A stretch of 64,000 nt of DNA from contig NZ_SSXV01000026.1 in assembly GCF_009469595.2 (NCBI RefSeq), positions 1 through 64,000 on the forward strand, read 5' to 3'. Source of the DNA: Thauera sp. 2A1. Its GTDB lineage: Bacteria > Pseudomonadota > Gammaproteobacteria > Burkholderiales > Rhodocyclaceae. The position numbers and the translations under genes are program-made. How positions within the stretch are numbered: position 1 is the first letter of the stretch; each line of letters begins with the position of its first letter. The notes beneath the pieces are model-generated. The model was given only the letters and a program-made list of their open reading frames with translations. It was not told the DNA's origin and did no database searches. Shown piece after piece: positions 35,058 through 43,306 of the stretch.

Positions 35058-36479
35058 ATGCAAAACTCGGGGACACGCTCGATCTCGGTTGAAAAAATCG
35101 GCGGTACGTCGATGTCGGCGTTCGGCGATGTGCTGCGCCACATCATGCTGTACGACAAGTCGCGCATCTATGGTCGCATCTATGTGGTTTCGGCCTATTC
35201 GGGCGTGACCAACCAGCTCCTGGAGCACAAGAAGACCGGTGAGCCCGGGATCTACGCCCTGTTCGCGAAGGGCGCGGACTACCACGGCGCGCTCAACGGC
35301 CTCGCCGCCGGCCTCAAGAAGCTCAACGCCGGCTTCGCCGGGCTGGGCCTGCCGCTGGACGTAGCCGACGCCTTCGTCGATACCCGCATCGCCGAGGTCA
35401 AGAAATACCTGGACGCAATGCAGCACGTGCTCGCCAGCGGCTACATCAGCCGCACCGACGTGCTGCTGGCCGCGCGCGAGCTGCTGGCCTCGATCGGCGA
35501 GTCGCACAGCGCATTCAACACCGTCGAGATCCTCAAGGCCAACGGCGTGCAGGCGATCCTGCTCGACCTGGCCGGCTTCGAGGACGACGAGGCGTGGACC
35601 ATCGACGAGCGCATCCAGCACAGCTTCAAGGGGCTGGACCTCGACAACAACGTGATCGTGGCCACCGGCTACACCAAGGGCACGGAAGGCATCATGCGCG
35701 AGTTCGACCGCGGCTACTCCGAGGTCACCTTCAGCAAGATCGCCGTCGAAGTGCGTCCCAAGGAGGCGGTGATCCACAAGGAATTCCACCTGTCCTCGGC
35801 CGACCCCAACATCGTCGGCCTCGAGAACGCGGTGATCGTCGGCGCCACCAACTACGACGTGGCGGACCAGCTCGCCGACGTCGGCATGGAGGCGATCCAC
35901 CCGAAAGCCGCCAAGCCGATCGAGCTGGCCAACATTCCGATCCGCCTGAAGAACACCTTCGAGCCGGACCACCCGGGCACGCTGATCACCAAGGACTACG
36001 TCGGCGAGCGTGCGCGCGTCGAGATCGTCACCGGCAGCGACAAGGTCACGCTGGTCGAGATCCACGACCCGAGCATGGTGGGCACCGTCGGCTTCGACCT
36101 CGGGCTGATGGAGATCTTCTGCCGGCACGACATCTCCTACATCCTGAAGGCCACCAACGCCAACTCGATCGCGCATGTGCTGTGGGAGAGCTCGGTGACG
36201 CCGGAGCTCGTCGCCGAACTGGAAGCCCGCTACCAGGTGGTGACCGTGAAGCCGAGCGCGATCGTGTGCGCGATGGGCTCCAACATCAGCATTCCGGGCG
36301 TGCTCGCGCGCGCGGCGCAGGCGCTGGCCGAGGCGCAGGTGAACGTGAACTGCGTGTCGCAGACCCTGCGCCAGGTGAACATGCAATTCATCATCGAGCG
36401 CAGCGACTACAAGAAGGCGATCATCGCCCTCAACCATTCGCTGTGCGTCAGCCCCGGCACCCCGGTGCCGCTGGCCTGA
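35058..36479 (+). CDS. Aspartate kinase, ectoine-type (Ask_Ect-like)
   Basis: A 473-residue aspartokinase with an amino-acid-kinase domain (about residues 10-310) and C-terminal ACT domains (VTLVEIHDPSMVGTVGFDLGLME; SNISIPGVLARAAQALAEAQVNVNCVSQ). The N-terminal motif is VEKIGGTSMS instead of the usual KFGGTSV, which is the form seen in the Ask_Ect enzymes found with ectoine synthesis genes in Pseudomonas stutzeri and relatives. No ectABC genes lie in this window, so it may feed lysine/threonine synthesis or an ectoine cluster elsewhere. A large hairpin follows it. Confidence 0.85.
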   Translation: MQNSGTRSISVEKIGGTSMSAFGDVLRHIMLYDKSRIYGRIYVVSAYSGVTNQLLEHKKTGEPGIYALFAKGADYHGALNGLAAGLKKLNAGFAGLGLPLDVADAFVDTRIAEVKKYLDAMQHVLASGYISRTDVLLAARELLASIGESHSAFNTVEILKANGVQAILLDLAGFEDDEAWTIDERIQHSFKGLDLDNNVIVATGYTKGTEGIMREFDRGYSEVTFSKIAVEVRPKEAVIHKEFHLSSADPNIVGLENAVIVGATNYDVADQLADVGMEAIHPKAAKPIELANIPIRLKNTFEPDHPGTLITKDYVGERARVEIVTGSDKVTLVEIHDPSMVGTVGFDLGLMEIFCRHDISYILKATNANSIAHVLWESSVTPELVAELEARYQVVTVKPSAIVCAMGSNISIPGVLARAAQALAEAQVNVNCVSQTLRQVNMQFIIERSDYKKAIIALNHSLCVSPGTPVPLA

Positions 36480-36489
36480 GCCCGACGCG

Positions 36490-36545
36490 GCCGTACTCCC
36501 GGCGCGCGCCCGGCTTCGCTGGCGGGCACGCGCCGGGAGTGCGGC
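36490..36545 (+). other. Long intergenic hairpin after aspartate kinase
   Basis: An 18-bp stem with one mismatch (36495-36512 with 36523-36540) around the 10-nt loop GCTTCGCTGG can be extended outward to about 36490/36545. No T-tract follows, so rho-independent termination is doubtful. It could be an mRNA 3'-end stabiliser or bidirectional attenuator. Confidence 0.6.
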
Positions 36546-36597
36546 TGGTGCCCAAGCCCTGGAAACAGTACTTCCTTCCCCGCCTCAGGAGCGAACC

Positions 36598-36915
36598 ATG
36601 CTGATGACCACCACCCCAAACCTCGACGGCCAGCCGATCCGCCAGTACCTCGGCGTGGTCAACGGCGAAGCCATCATCGGTGCCAACATCTTCAAGGACA
36701 TGTTCGCCTCGATCCGCAACGTGGTCGGCGGGCGCGCCGGCAGCTACGAGCGCACCCTGGCGGATGCGCGCCGCATCGCCATGGAAGAGATGGAAGAGGC
36801 GGCGGCAAAGCTCGGCGCCAACGCGGTGATCGGCATCGATGTCGACTACGAAGTTCTCGGCCAGGACAACGGGATGCTGATGGTGTGCGTCAGCGGCACC
36901 GCGGTGAAGGTCTGA
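36598..36915 (+). CDS. YbjQ family protein
   Basis: A 105-residue member of the YbjQ (heavy-metal-binding domain, UPF0145) family. It has the typical YLGVVNGEAIIGANIFKDMFASIRNVVGGRAGSYE and the C-terminal ANAVIGIDVDYEVLG segment. The fold forms pentamers; function is unproven. The ATG at 36598 is preceded by AGGAGC. It is followed by ruvC after 10 bp. Confidence 0.9.
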   Translation: MLMTTTPNLDGQPIRQYLGVVNGEAIIGANIFKDMFASIRNVVGGRAGSYERTLADARRIAMEEMEEAAAKLGANAVIGIDVDYEVLGQDNGMLMVCVSGTAVKV

Positions 36916-36925
36916 GCCGCGCCGC

Positions 36926-37474
36926 ATGCGCGCCGCGTCGGCCACCGTCGCCACCCGCATCCTGGGCCTGGACCCTGGCCTGCGCATCACCGGCTTCGGC
37001 CTCATCGACACCCTCGGCAGCCAGTTGCGCTACGTCGCCAGCGGCTGCATCAAGACCCGCGATGGCGAACTCCCCGGTCGCCTGAAGACGCTGCTCGACG
37101 GCGTGCGCGAGGTGATCGAGACCTACCGGCCGGACGTGGTCGCGGTGGAGAAGGTGTTCGTGAACGTCAACCCGCAATCCACCCTGCTGCTGGGCCAGGC
37201 GCGCGGCGCGGTGATCTGCGGTGCCGTATCGTGCGACCTGGACGTTCATGAATACACCGCGCTGCAGGTCAAGCAGTCGGTGGTCGGCTACGGCAAGGCC
37301 GCCAAGGAGCAGGTGCAGCACATGGTGCAGCGCCTGCTGACGCTCGACGCCAGCCCCAGCCCCGACGCCGCCGACGCGCTCGCCTGCGCCATTTGCCACG
37401 CCCATGGCGGCCACGGCCTGGCCGGCCTCACCGGTACGGGCAGCCGCCGCCGCGCCGGCCGCCTGCTCGGCTGA
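36926..37474 (+). CDS. ruvC: Holliday junction resolvase RuvC
   Basis: A 182-residue endonuclease cutting Holliday junctions. RNase H-fold acidic residues are visible: D in ILGLDPGLRITGFG (residue about 16), E in VVAVEKVFVNVN (about 75), and DAADALACAICHAH with the C-terminal aspartates. It is slightly longer than E. coli RuvC (173), with a basic tail (GSRRRAGRLLG). ruvA and ruvB are 27 kb upstream, so the ruv genes are split in this genome. Confidence 0.96.
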   Translation: MRAASATVATRILGLDPGLRITGFGLIDTLGSQLRYVASGCIKTRDGELPGRLKTLLDGVREVIETYRPDVVAVEKVFVNVNPQSTLLLGQARGAVICGAVSCDLDVHEYTALQVKQSVVGYGKAAKEQVQHMVQRLLTLDASPSPDAADALACAICHAHGGHGLAGLTGTGSRRRAGRLLG

Positions 37475-37535
37475 GCGGCACGGAAAGCCGGAGAAACGCG
37501 GTCGCCGGCGGCATGTTCATGGTCGACAAGACCTG

Positions 37536-37564
37536 TTGCAGCGCGCAAAAAACACGCATATAAT
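37536..37564 (+). promoter_or_regulatory. Promoter of tRNA-Lys gene
   Basis: TTGCAG (37536-37541) and TATAAT (37559-37564) with 17-bp spacing lie 45 bp before the mature tRNA end. Matches the sigma70 consensus well. Confidence 0.85.
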
Positions 37565-37609
37565 CCGCCTTCTTTGATCGGGCACCAATCCGATCCGCCG
37601 CAAGGCAAC

Positions 37610-37685
<76 letters not shown>

Positions 37686-37696
37686 ACAAATTCAAA

Positions 37697-37735
37697 CAAG
37701 AAGGCCAGTTCCCGCGAGCTGGCCTTCTTGTTTTT
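37697..37735 (+). terminator. Rho-independent terminator of tRNA-Lys
   Basis: A 12-bp perfect stem CAAGAAGGCCAG/CTGGCCTTCTTG with a 10-nt loop is followed by TTTTT. This is the clearest intrinsic terminator in the window. Confidence 0.93.
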
Positions 37736-37778
37736 GCGGTGTGGGTCGCCGGCTCTCCGTGACCCACACCTTCCCGCC

Positions 37779-38993
37779 TCAGAGCCAGGTGCCGCCCTGG
37801 CGTTCGCTCGGAACCTGGGTCGCGGGATCGAAGTCGTGGATCCAGCCCAGGTTGTGCATCACTTCGTCGCGCTGGGCCAGCCGCGCATTGCGCGTGTCGG
37901 CGGCGGGCCCGTCCGGCAGGTGCAGCACGTCGGCAGTGGAGATCGATGCGAACTGGACCTTGCGCGTACGGCCGCGACGCAGGCTCTCGTAGTGCTCCAG
38001 GGCCTCGGCGAAGCGACCCGGGCCGTGATCGGCGAGGCTGGCAGCCAGCACCACCGCATCCTCGATGGACTGGTTGGCCCCCTGGCCGTGATGCGGCACC
38101 AGCGCGTGCGCCGCATCGCCGAGCAAGGTCACACGACCGCGCGTCCAGCGGCCGAGCGGCGGGCGATGGAACAGCGCCCAGCGCTGGCTGGTGGGCACCG
38201 CGCTGATCATCTGCACCACCGCGGGATGCCAGTCGCCGAAGCGCCGCAGTTGCTCGCCCTGCTCGGCAGCGGTCACCCATTCGCGCACCGGCCACGGCGA
38301 CGGATTGCGCTCCACCAGCAGGAAGTTGTGGTCGCCCTTGCCGATCGGGTAGTGCAGCAGGTGGCCACCTGGGCCCACCCAGAACTGGATGGCGTCCGGG
38401 TCGGGCAGCAGGTCCAGCATCTCCGGCGGCACGATGCCGCGGAAGCCGGAACAGCCGGAATACAGCGCGTCGTCGTAGCCAAGCATCCAGCGACGCACCA
38501 GTGAGCGTGCACCGTCGGCACCGATCACCAGGTCGGCACGCGCCGAGCTGCCGTCCTCGAATTCGAGCACGACCTCGCTGCCGCTGTCCTTCAGGTCGCG
38601 CAGGCGCTTGCTGAGGTGGATGCGCTCCATGCCCACCGCCTTCGACAGAATGGCCTGCAGGTCGGCACGGTGGATGCCCCAATAGCAGGCACCGAACTGC
38701 CGCTCGTAGCTCGAGTCGCCGCTGTGCTTGCCGATCACGCGGCCGTCGCGGCCGTCGCGGTAAATCAGCGTCGAAATCGAGAAGCACACCTCGTCGAACT
38801 GCGCGCGCAGGCCGATGCGGTCGTAGAAGCGCGTCGCATTCGCCGACAGCGCCACCGCCGCGCCGACTTCCCTCAGCTCGCCCGTCTGCTCGTAGATGTC
38901 GACTTCGATGCCGCGCTGGCGCAGCGCCAGCGCCAGCGTGAGGCCGCCGATGCCCCCACCGACCACCGCAATCTTCCAGTCTGCCTTGATCAT
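37779..38993 (-). CDS. FAD-dependent aromatic monooxygenase (salicylate-hydroxylase type)
   Basis: A 404-residue class A flavoprotein hydroxylase. The FAD-binding GGGIGGLTLALAL is at about residues 12-24, the DG motif is VIGADGARSLVR near 160, and the GD motif LLGDAAHALVPHHGQGANQSIEDA is near 290. It resembles salicylate 1-hydroxylase, 3-hydroxybenzoate 6-hydroxylase and 6-hydroxynicotinate 3-monooxygenase; the substrate cannot be chosen from sequence, and no ring-cleavage genes are beside it. The upstream region has an AT-rich dyad that may be a regulator site. Confidence 0.85.
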   Translation of the reverse strand: MIKADWKIAVVGGGIGGLTLALALRQRGIEVDIYEQTGELREVGAAVALSANATRFYDRIGLRAQFDEVCFSISTLIYRDGRDGRVIGKHSGDSSYERQFGACYWGIHRADLQAILSKAVGMERIHLSKRLRDLKDSGSEVVLEFEDGSSARADLVIGADGARSLVRRWMLGYDDALYSGCSGFRGIVPPEMLDLLPDPDAIQFWVGPGGHLLHYPIGKGDHNFLLVERNPSPWPVREWVTAAEQGEQLRRFGDWHPAVVQMISAVPTSQRWALFHRPPLGRWTRGRVTLLGDAAHALVPHHGQGANQSIEDAVVLAASLADHGPGRFAEALEHYESLRRGRTRKVQFASISTADVLHLPDGPAADTRNARLAQRDEVMHNLGWIHDFDPATQVPSERQGGTWL

Positions 38994-39171
38994 GCCGTCT
39001 CCTTGTCAGGCCTTCCGCCTGTCCGCATTGCCAGTCGAGCCTGCTGCAACGCTTGGCGCTCGTTGTCGTGTACGCAAAATAGCTGGCGCAGCAATGAACC
39101 TGTACGCCGCGTCGGGAGCCAAAGATTAGAGATCCTGACGATATGACTCAATGCACTAGTGGTAATAGGCG

Positions 39172-39190
39172 TCATGATCGAAAATCATGA
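39172..39190. promoter_or_regulatory. AT-rich inverted repeat in divergent intergenic region
   Basis: TCATGAT (39172-39178) and ATCATGA (39184-39190) flank CGAAA in the 334-bp gap between the FAD monooxygenase and the Tim44-like gene. The rest of this gap holds no gene that I can support. The dyad is a plausible operator for either gene. Confidence 0.4.
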
Positions 39191-39327
39191 TCATCCAACC
39201 GGCCACCGGCCGCCTCTGCCTTGATTTCGTTTTTCCCGAAGTATCGGTCTCGCTTTATCTGGTTTTTCTTTCGCCAGCCAGCCGTTATCCTCTACGCCGT
39301 CTGTCCCTCTTCCACGATGGAGTTGCC

Positions 39328-40251
39328 ATGAAATCCTTCTCGCTGATGGCGGCCGTGCTCGCACTCGGCCTCACGCTGTCCGTACCCGACGCCGAGGCGG
39401 CCAAACGCCTGGGCGGCGGCACCTCGTCCGGCATGCAGCGCAGCATGACCACGCCCGACCGCTCTTCGCCCGCAGTGGCGCCCACCCAGGCGCCGACGGC
39501 GGGGGCGGCGGCGGCAAAGTCCCCCGCGACCGCAACCCCGGCCCAGGCCCAGCCCAAGCGTTCGTGGATGGGCCCGATCGCCGGCCTGGCCGCCGGTCTC
39601 GGCCTCGCGGCACTGGCTTCCCACTTCGGCTTCGGCGAGGAACTGGCCTCGATGATGATGATCGGCCTGCTGGTGATGGCCGTGCTGGTGGTGATCGGCC
39701 TCATCATGCGCCGCCGTGCCGGCGGCACCCAGCCGGCCATGGCCGGCGCAGGGGCGGCCGGCAGCGGCATGCAGTATGCGGGCCCGGCGCCCGGCGCTCG
39801 CGACATGGCGACACCGCGCACTGCCGATGCGGCCTTCTCCGGCACCGGCGTCGAGCAGCCCGCAGCAGCGGCCACCGCCCTGCCGGCCGACTTCGACGCA
39901 GCGGCCTTCGTGCGCCAGGCCAAGGTGAATTTCATCCGCCTGCAGGCCTCCAACGACGCAGCCAACCTCGACGACCTGCGCGAATTCACCACGCCCGAGA
40001 TGTTCGCCGAGCTGAAAACCAACATCCTCGCGCGCGGCACTGCGCCGCAGCAGACCGACATCGTGCAGCTCGATGCCGAGGTGCTGGAAGTGATCGAGGA
40101 AGCCTCGCGCTATATCGTCAGCGTGCGCTACAGTGGGCTGATCCGCGAAGAGCGCGACGCCCCGCCCGAGCACATCGCCGAGATCTGGCACCTGGTCAAG
40201 CCGCGCAACGGCACCGGGGGATGGCTGCTCGCAGGCATCCAGCAAGGGTAA
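39328..40251 (+). CDS. Tim44-like domain protein
   Basis: A 307-residue membrane-anchored protein. It has a signal peptide (MKSFSLMAAVLALGLTLSVPDAEAA), a disordered Ala/Pro/Thr region to about residue 75, a glycine-rich then hydrophobic span (PIAGLAAGLGLAALASHFGFGEELASMMMIGLLVMAVLVVIGLIM, about 80-125), another flexible linker, and a C-terminal Tim44-like domain (FVRQAKVNFIRLQASNDAANLDDLREFTTPEMFAEL...IAEIWHLVKPRNGTGGWLLAGIQQ). Function in bacteria is unknown. The ATG at 39328 has GGAG six bases upstream; an earlier in-frame ATG at 39187 lacks support. Confidence 0.85.
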   Translation: MKSFSLMAAVLALGLTLSVPDAEAAKRLGGGTSSGMQRSMTTPDRSSPAVAPTQAPTAGAAAAKSPATATPAQAQPKRSWMGPIAGLAAGLGLAALASHFGFGEELASMMMIGLLVMAVLVVIGLIMRRRAGGTQPAMAGAGAAGSGMQYAGPAPGARDMATPRTADAAFSGTGVEQPAAAATALPADFDAAAFVRQAKVNFIRLQASNDAANLDDLREFTTPEMFAELKTNILARGTAPQQTDIVQLDAEVLEVIEEASRYIVSVRYSGLIREERDAPPEHIAEIWHLVKPRNGTGGWLLAGIQQG

Positions 40252-40270
40252 GCGGCGGCACGTCGCTGCA

Positions 40271-40310
40271 ACGGGGGGTGGAGGCGCCGCAGGGGGCCTC
40301 CACCCCCCGT
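40271..40310 (+). other. Perfect 15-bp hairpin between Tim44-like gene and PerM gene
   Basis: ACGGGGGGTGGAGGC (40271-40285) and its exact complement (40296-40310) flank the 10-nt loop GCCGCAGGGG. It ends 17 bases before the next start codon and has no T-tract. It may separate expression of the two genes or stabilise the upstream mRNA. Confidence 0.6.
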
Positions 40311-40327
40311 CACTTGGAGAACGCAAC

Positions 40328-41422
40328 ATGCTCGATCAGGTCGCCGAACGCATCGTGAGCCGGGCCATCGTCGGCTTCCTGCTCGGCGGGCTGCTGATCC
40401 TGAGCTACGCGGTGCTGCAGCCCTTCATCGTGCCGGTGGCGTGGGCGGTCATCATCGCTTTCGCCACCTGGCCGCTCTACCTCGTCCTGCGTGCCCGGCT
40501 GCCGCGCTCTCCCGGTCTGAGCGCGCTGATCATGACGCTGCTGCTGACTGCCGCCTTCGTGCTGCCGGCGCTGTGGATGGCCGCATTGCTGCGCGGCGAG
40601 ATCGGCCACGCCATCGCCGCGGTCGTGGCCCAGATCCGCCAGGGGCCACCGACGCTGCCCGGGTTGATCCGGGACCTGCCCTGGGCAGGCGACTTCCTGC
40701 AGGGCCAGCTCGACGCGCTGACCGGCGACGTCGAGAGCTTCAAGAACCAGCTCACCGAATGGGTGCGGCAGGGCGCCGAGCGCCTGGTGTCCCTGGTCGG
40801 CGATGTCGGCCGCAATGCCGCCAAGCTGGGTTTCGCGCTGATCACCGTGTTCTTCCTGTACCGCGACGGCGAGCGCGTGCTGGACCAGGTGCAGCGGGTG
40901 CTGCATCGCTTCCTCGGTGCGCGGGTGGACGACTACCTCGCCGCAGTGGGCGGCATGACCAAAGCGGTGGTGTGGGGCCTGGTCGCCACCGCGTTGGCGC
41001 AGGGTCTCGTCGCCGGGCTGGGCTACTGGTGGGCAGGCCTGTCGGCGCCGGTACTGCTGGGCGCGGTGACGGCGCTGATCGCCATGGTTCCGTTCGGCAC
41101 GCCGTTCGCATGGGGCTCGATCGGCGCCTGGCTGCTGCTGCGGGGCGACACTGCCGAGGGCGTGGGCCTGCTGCTGTGGGGCGCGCTGGTCGTGAGCTGG
41201 GTGGACAACCTGGTGCGCCCGCTGGTCATCAGCAATGCGACACGCATTCCCTTCCTGCTGGTCATGTTCGGCGTGCTCGGCGGTCTCGCCGCCTTCGGCC
41301 TGGTGGGCCTGTTCCTCGGCCCGGTGATCCTCGCGGTGCTGATGGCGGTGTGGCGGGAATGGATCGGCGACGCGCACAAGAGCCCGGCCTCCGCCCCCGC
41401 CGGCGAACCGCCCGGCCAATGA
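40328..41422 (+). CDS. AI-2E family (PerM/YhhT-like) transporter
   Basis: A 364-residue membrane protein of the AI-2E exporter/PerM superfamily, with about eight spans. Signature segments are ILSYAVLQPFIVPVAWAVIIAFATWPLY near the N-terminus, GFALITVFFLYRDGERVLDQVQRVL mid-protein, and GLFLGPVILAVLMAVWREW at the end. Substrates vary (AI-2, ions, putative permeases), so no substrate is assigned. The start codon follows TTGGAGAACGCAAC. It probably forms a unit with the DUF454 gene. Confidence 0.9.
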   Translation: MLDQVAERIVSRAIVGFLLGGLLILSYAVLQPFIVPVAWAVIIAFATWPLYLVLRARLPRSPGLSALIMTLLLTAAFVLPALWMAALLRGEIGHAIAAVVAQIRQGPPTLPGLIRDLPWAGDFLQGQLDALTGDVESFKNQLTEWVRQGAERLVSLVGDVGRNAAKLGFALITVFFLYRDGERVLDQVQRVLHRFLGARVDDYLAAVGGMTKAVVWGLVATALAQGLVAGLGYWWAGLSAPVLLGAVTALIAMVPFGTPFAWGSIGAWLLLRGDTAEGVGLLLWGALVVSWVDNLVRPLVISNATRIPFLLVMFGVLGGLAAFGLVGLFLGPVILAVLMAVWREWIGDAHKSPASAPAGEPPGQ

Positions 41423-41442
41423 GGACGCGAGGGCAGGCACCG

Positions 41443-41916
41443 ATGTCGAAACTGCACGACTCCCGCCTGATGCGCGCGTTGTTCCTGTGGCTGGGCGTCG
41501 TCGCGCTGCTGCTCGGCGCGCTCGGCGTCGTCCTGCCGGTGCTGCCGACCACCCCTTTCGTGCTGCTGGCGGCGGCCTGCTTCGCCCGCGGCTCGGAGCG
41601 CCTCCACCGCCACCTGCTGGCGCATCGCATCGCCGGGCCGATCGTGCGCGGATGGGAAGAGCACCGCAGCATGCCGCCCGGCGTCAAACCCTGGGCATTC
41701 GGGCTGATGGCGGTGTCCTTCGGCGTGTCGCTGCTGATGGTGCCGTCGGCATGGCACCGCCTGATGCTGCTCGGCATCGCCGTCGTGCTGGCCTTCTTCC
41801 TGTGGCGCGTGCCGGTGCGTGCGGCCGATGCGGCGGAGCCGGACACACGAACCGCGGACGCACGGCCATCGTCCGCTGACGCCGCGTGCCGGCAGGCATC
41901 ACGCGCCGAACCCTGA
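41443..41916 (+). CDS. DUF454 (YbaN) family membrane protein
   Basis: A 157-residue small inner-membrane protein of the YbaN/DUF454 family. The diagnostic LGALGVVLPVLPTTPFVLLAAACFARGS is at about residues 20-47, and a two-span hairpin (AFGLMAVSFGVSLLMV; LMLLGIAVVLAFFLW) follows. The last 30 residues are polar and probably disordered. An alternative in-frame ATG at 41419 overlaps the upstream stop (ATGA); 41443 fits the family N-terminus better. Function unknown. Confidence 0.85.
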   Translation: MSKLHDSRLMRALFLWLGVVALLLGALGVVLPVLPTTPFVLLAAACFARGSERLHRHLLAHRIAGPIVRGWEEHRSMPPGVKPWAFGLMAVSFGVSLLMVPSAWHRLMLLGIAVVLAFFLWRVPVRAADAAEPDTRTADARPSSADAACRQASRAEP

Positions 41917-41929
41917 CAGCACAGAAGCC

Positions 41930-43303
41930 TCAGGATTTCAGCCAGGCATTGACCGCCTCGATCTCGGGCTCATCCAGCGAGCCGACAAGGCTCTGCAGGC
42001 GCAGGCGGGCGACGATGTAGCGGTAGCGGGCAACGGCGAGGTCGCGCTCGACGCTCACCCGCTGCTGCTGCGCATCGAGGATGTCGATGCGGCTGCGGGT
42101 GCCGGCCTGGAAGCCTTTCTGGTTGGACAGCACCGCCTGTTCGGCGGAGCGTCGGGCCTGCTCCAGGGCACGCACCCGCAGGATGCCTTCGGCCACGTTC
42201 TGGAACTCCTTGCGGATCTCCTGCGCGACCTCGCGGCGACGTGCCTCGTACAACTGCTCGGCGCGCTCGATGTTGGCCAGCGCCTGGCGGGTCTGCGACA
42301 GGGCGTAGCCGCCGGCGAAGAGCGGCACGTTGACCTGCACGCCGACCTGCGTGGTCAGATAGCGCGTGTTGATGGAGACGTTGTTCTCGCTTTCGCTCTT
42401 GCTGCGCTGGGCAACGAGGTCGACCGTCGGATAGTGGCCGGCGCGCGCCTTGTCGAGTTCCTGCCGCGCCACCTCGATGTCGGCGCGCAGTGCGCGCAAT
42501 TCCGCGTTCACCTCTTCGCCGCGGGCAATCCACTCCTCCGCGCTGGCCGGGGTGGGCGCCTGCAGTTCCAGTCGCGCCGCATCGAGCACCGCCAGGCTGT
42601 CCACCGGCTCATTGACGATGGTCTGCAACTGGCGCCGCGTGTAGCCGAGGTTCTGGCTCGCCTCGAGTTCCTGCGCCAGGGTGAGGTCGTAGCGCGCCTG
42701 CGCGTCGTCGATGTCGGTGCGCGTGCCCTGCCCGGCCGCGAACGAGCGCTTCGCCGCGTCGAGCTGGCCGGCATACGCCTCCTTCTGCGCGATCACCAGC
42801 GCGTGCTGATCCTGCGCCAGCAGAGCCTCGAAGTAGGCACCGGCGAGGCGGACCAGCAGATCCTGCAGGCTGCGGTCCAGTGTCGCCTCCGCCCCGTCCA
42901 CCTGGCGCTGCGCCTGGCGGTAAAGCGCAAAGTTGTACATGCGGAACACCGGCTGGCGCAGCGACAGCACGTAGTTGCTGCTGATGTAGTCGAAATTCTC
43001 CCTGCTCGGGCGGCCGAAGATGTCGAGCGCCTGGCGATCGGTGCTGTTACGGCTGCGCGCGAGACTTGCCGACACATTGGGCATGAGCTGCGCACGCGCC
43101 TGCGGCAAGGCCTCACGGCTTGCCGCCGCCTGCGCGATCGACGCCTGGTGGCGCGCATCGTTGCGCAGCGCCAGCCGGTAGCTGTCGAGCAGATCGAGCG
43201 CGGCCGCAGGGGCGGCGAGCAGCGACAGTGCAAGGCCGCCGGCCAGCGCGGCGGCGGCCCGGCACGACATGAAGGCCGCGGGGCCGGTCTTGCGCCTCGG
43301 CAT
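41930..43303 (-). CDS. Type I secretion outer-membrane protein (TolC family)
   Basis: A 457-residue TolC-like channel. It has a signal peptide (AAALAGGLALSLLAAPAAALDLL) and two coiled-coil/strand repeats typical of the type I secretion outer-membrane component, including NYVLSLRQPVFRMYNFALYRQAQ and VPLFAGGYALSQTRQALANIERAEQLYE, with GTRSRIDILDAQQQ near the end. It forms the outer duct with the adaptor and ABC proteins encoded upstream (3-bp gap). It is the last gene of the four-gene operon. Confidence 0.92.
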   Translation of the reverse strand: MPRRKTGPAAFMSCRAAAALAGGLALSLLAAPAAALDLLDSYRLALRNDARHQASIAQAAASREALPQARAQLMPNVSASLARSRNSTDRQALDIFGRPSRENFDYISSNYVLSLRQPVFRMYNFALYRQAQRQVDGAEATLDRSLQDLLVRLAGAYFEALLAQDQHALVIAQKEAYAGQLDAAKRSFAAGQGTRTDIDDAQARYDLTLAQELEASQNLGYTRRQLQTIVNEPVDSLAVLDAARLELQAPTPASAEEWIARGEEVNAELRALRADIEVARQELDKARAGHYPTVDLVAQRSKSESENNVSINTRYLTTQVGVQVNVPLFAGGYALSQTRQALANIERAEQLYEARRREVAQEIRKEFQNVAEGILRVRALEQARRSAEQAVLSNQKGFQAGTRSRIDILDAQQQRVSVERDLAVARYRYIVARLRLQSLVGSLDEPEIEAVNAWLKS

Positions 43304-43306
43304 GAC

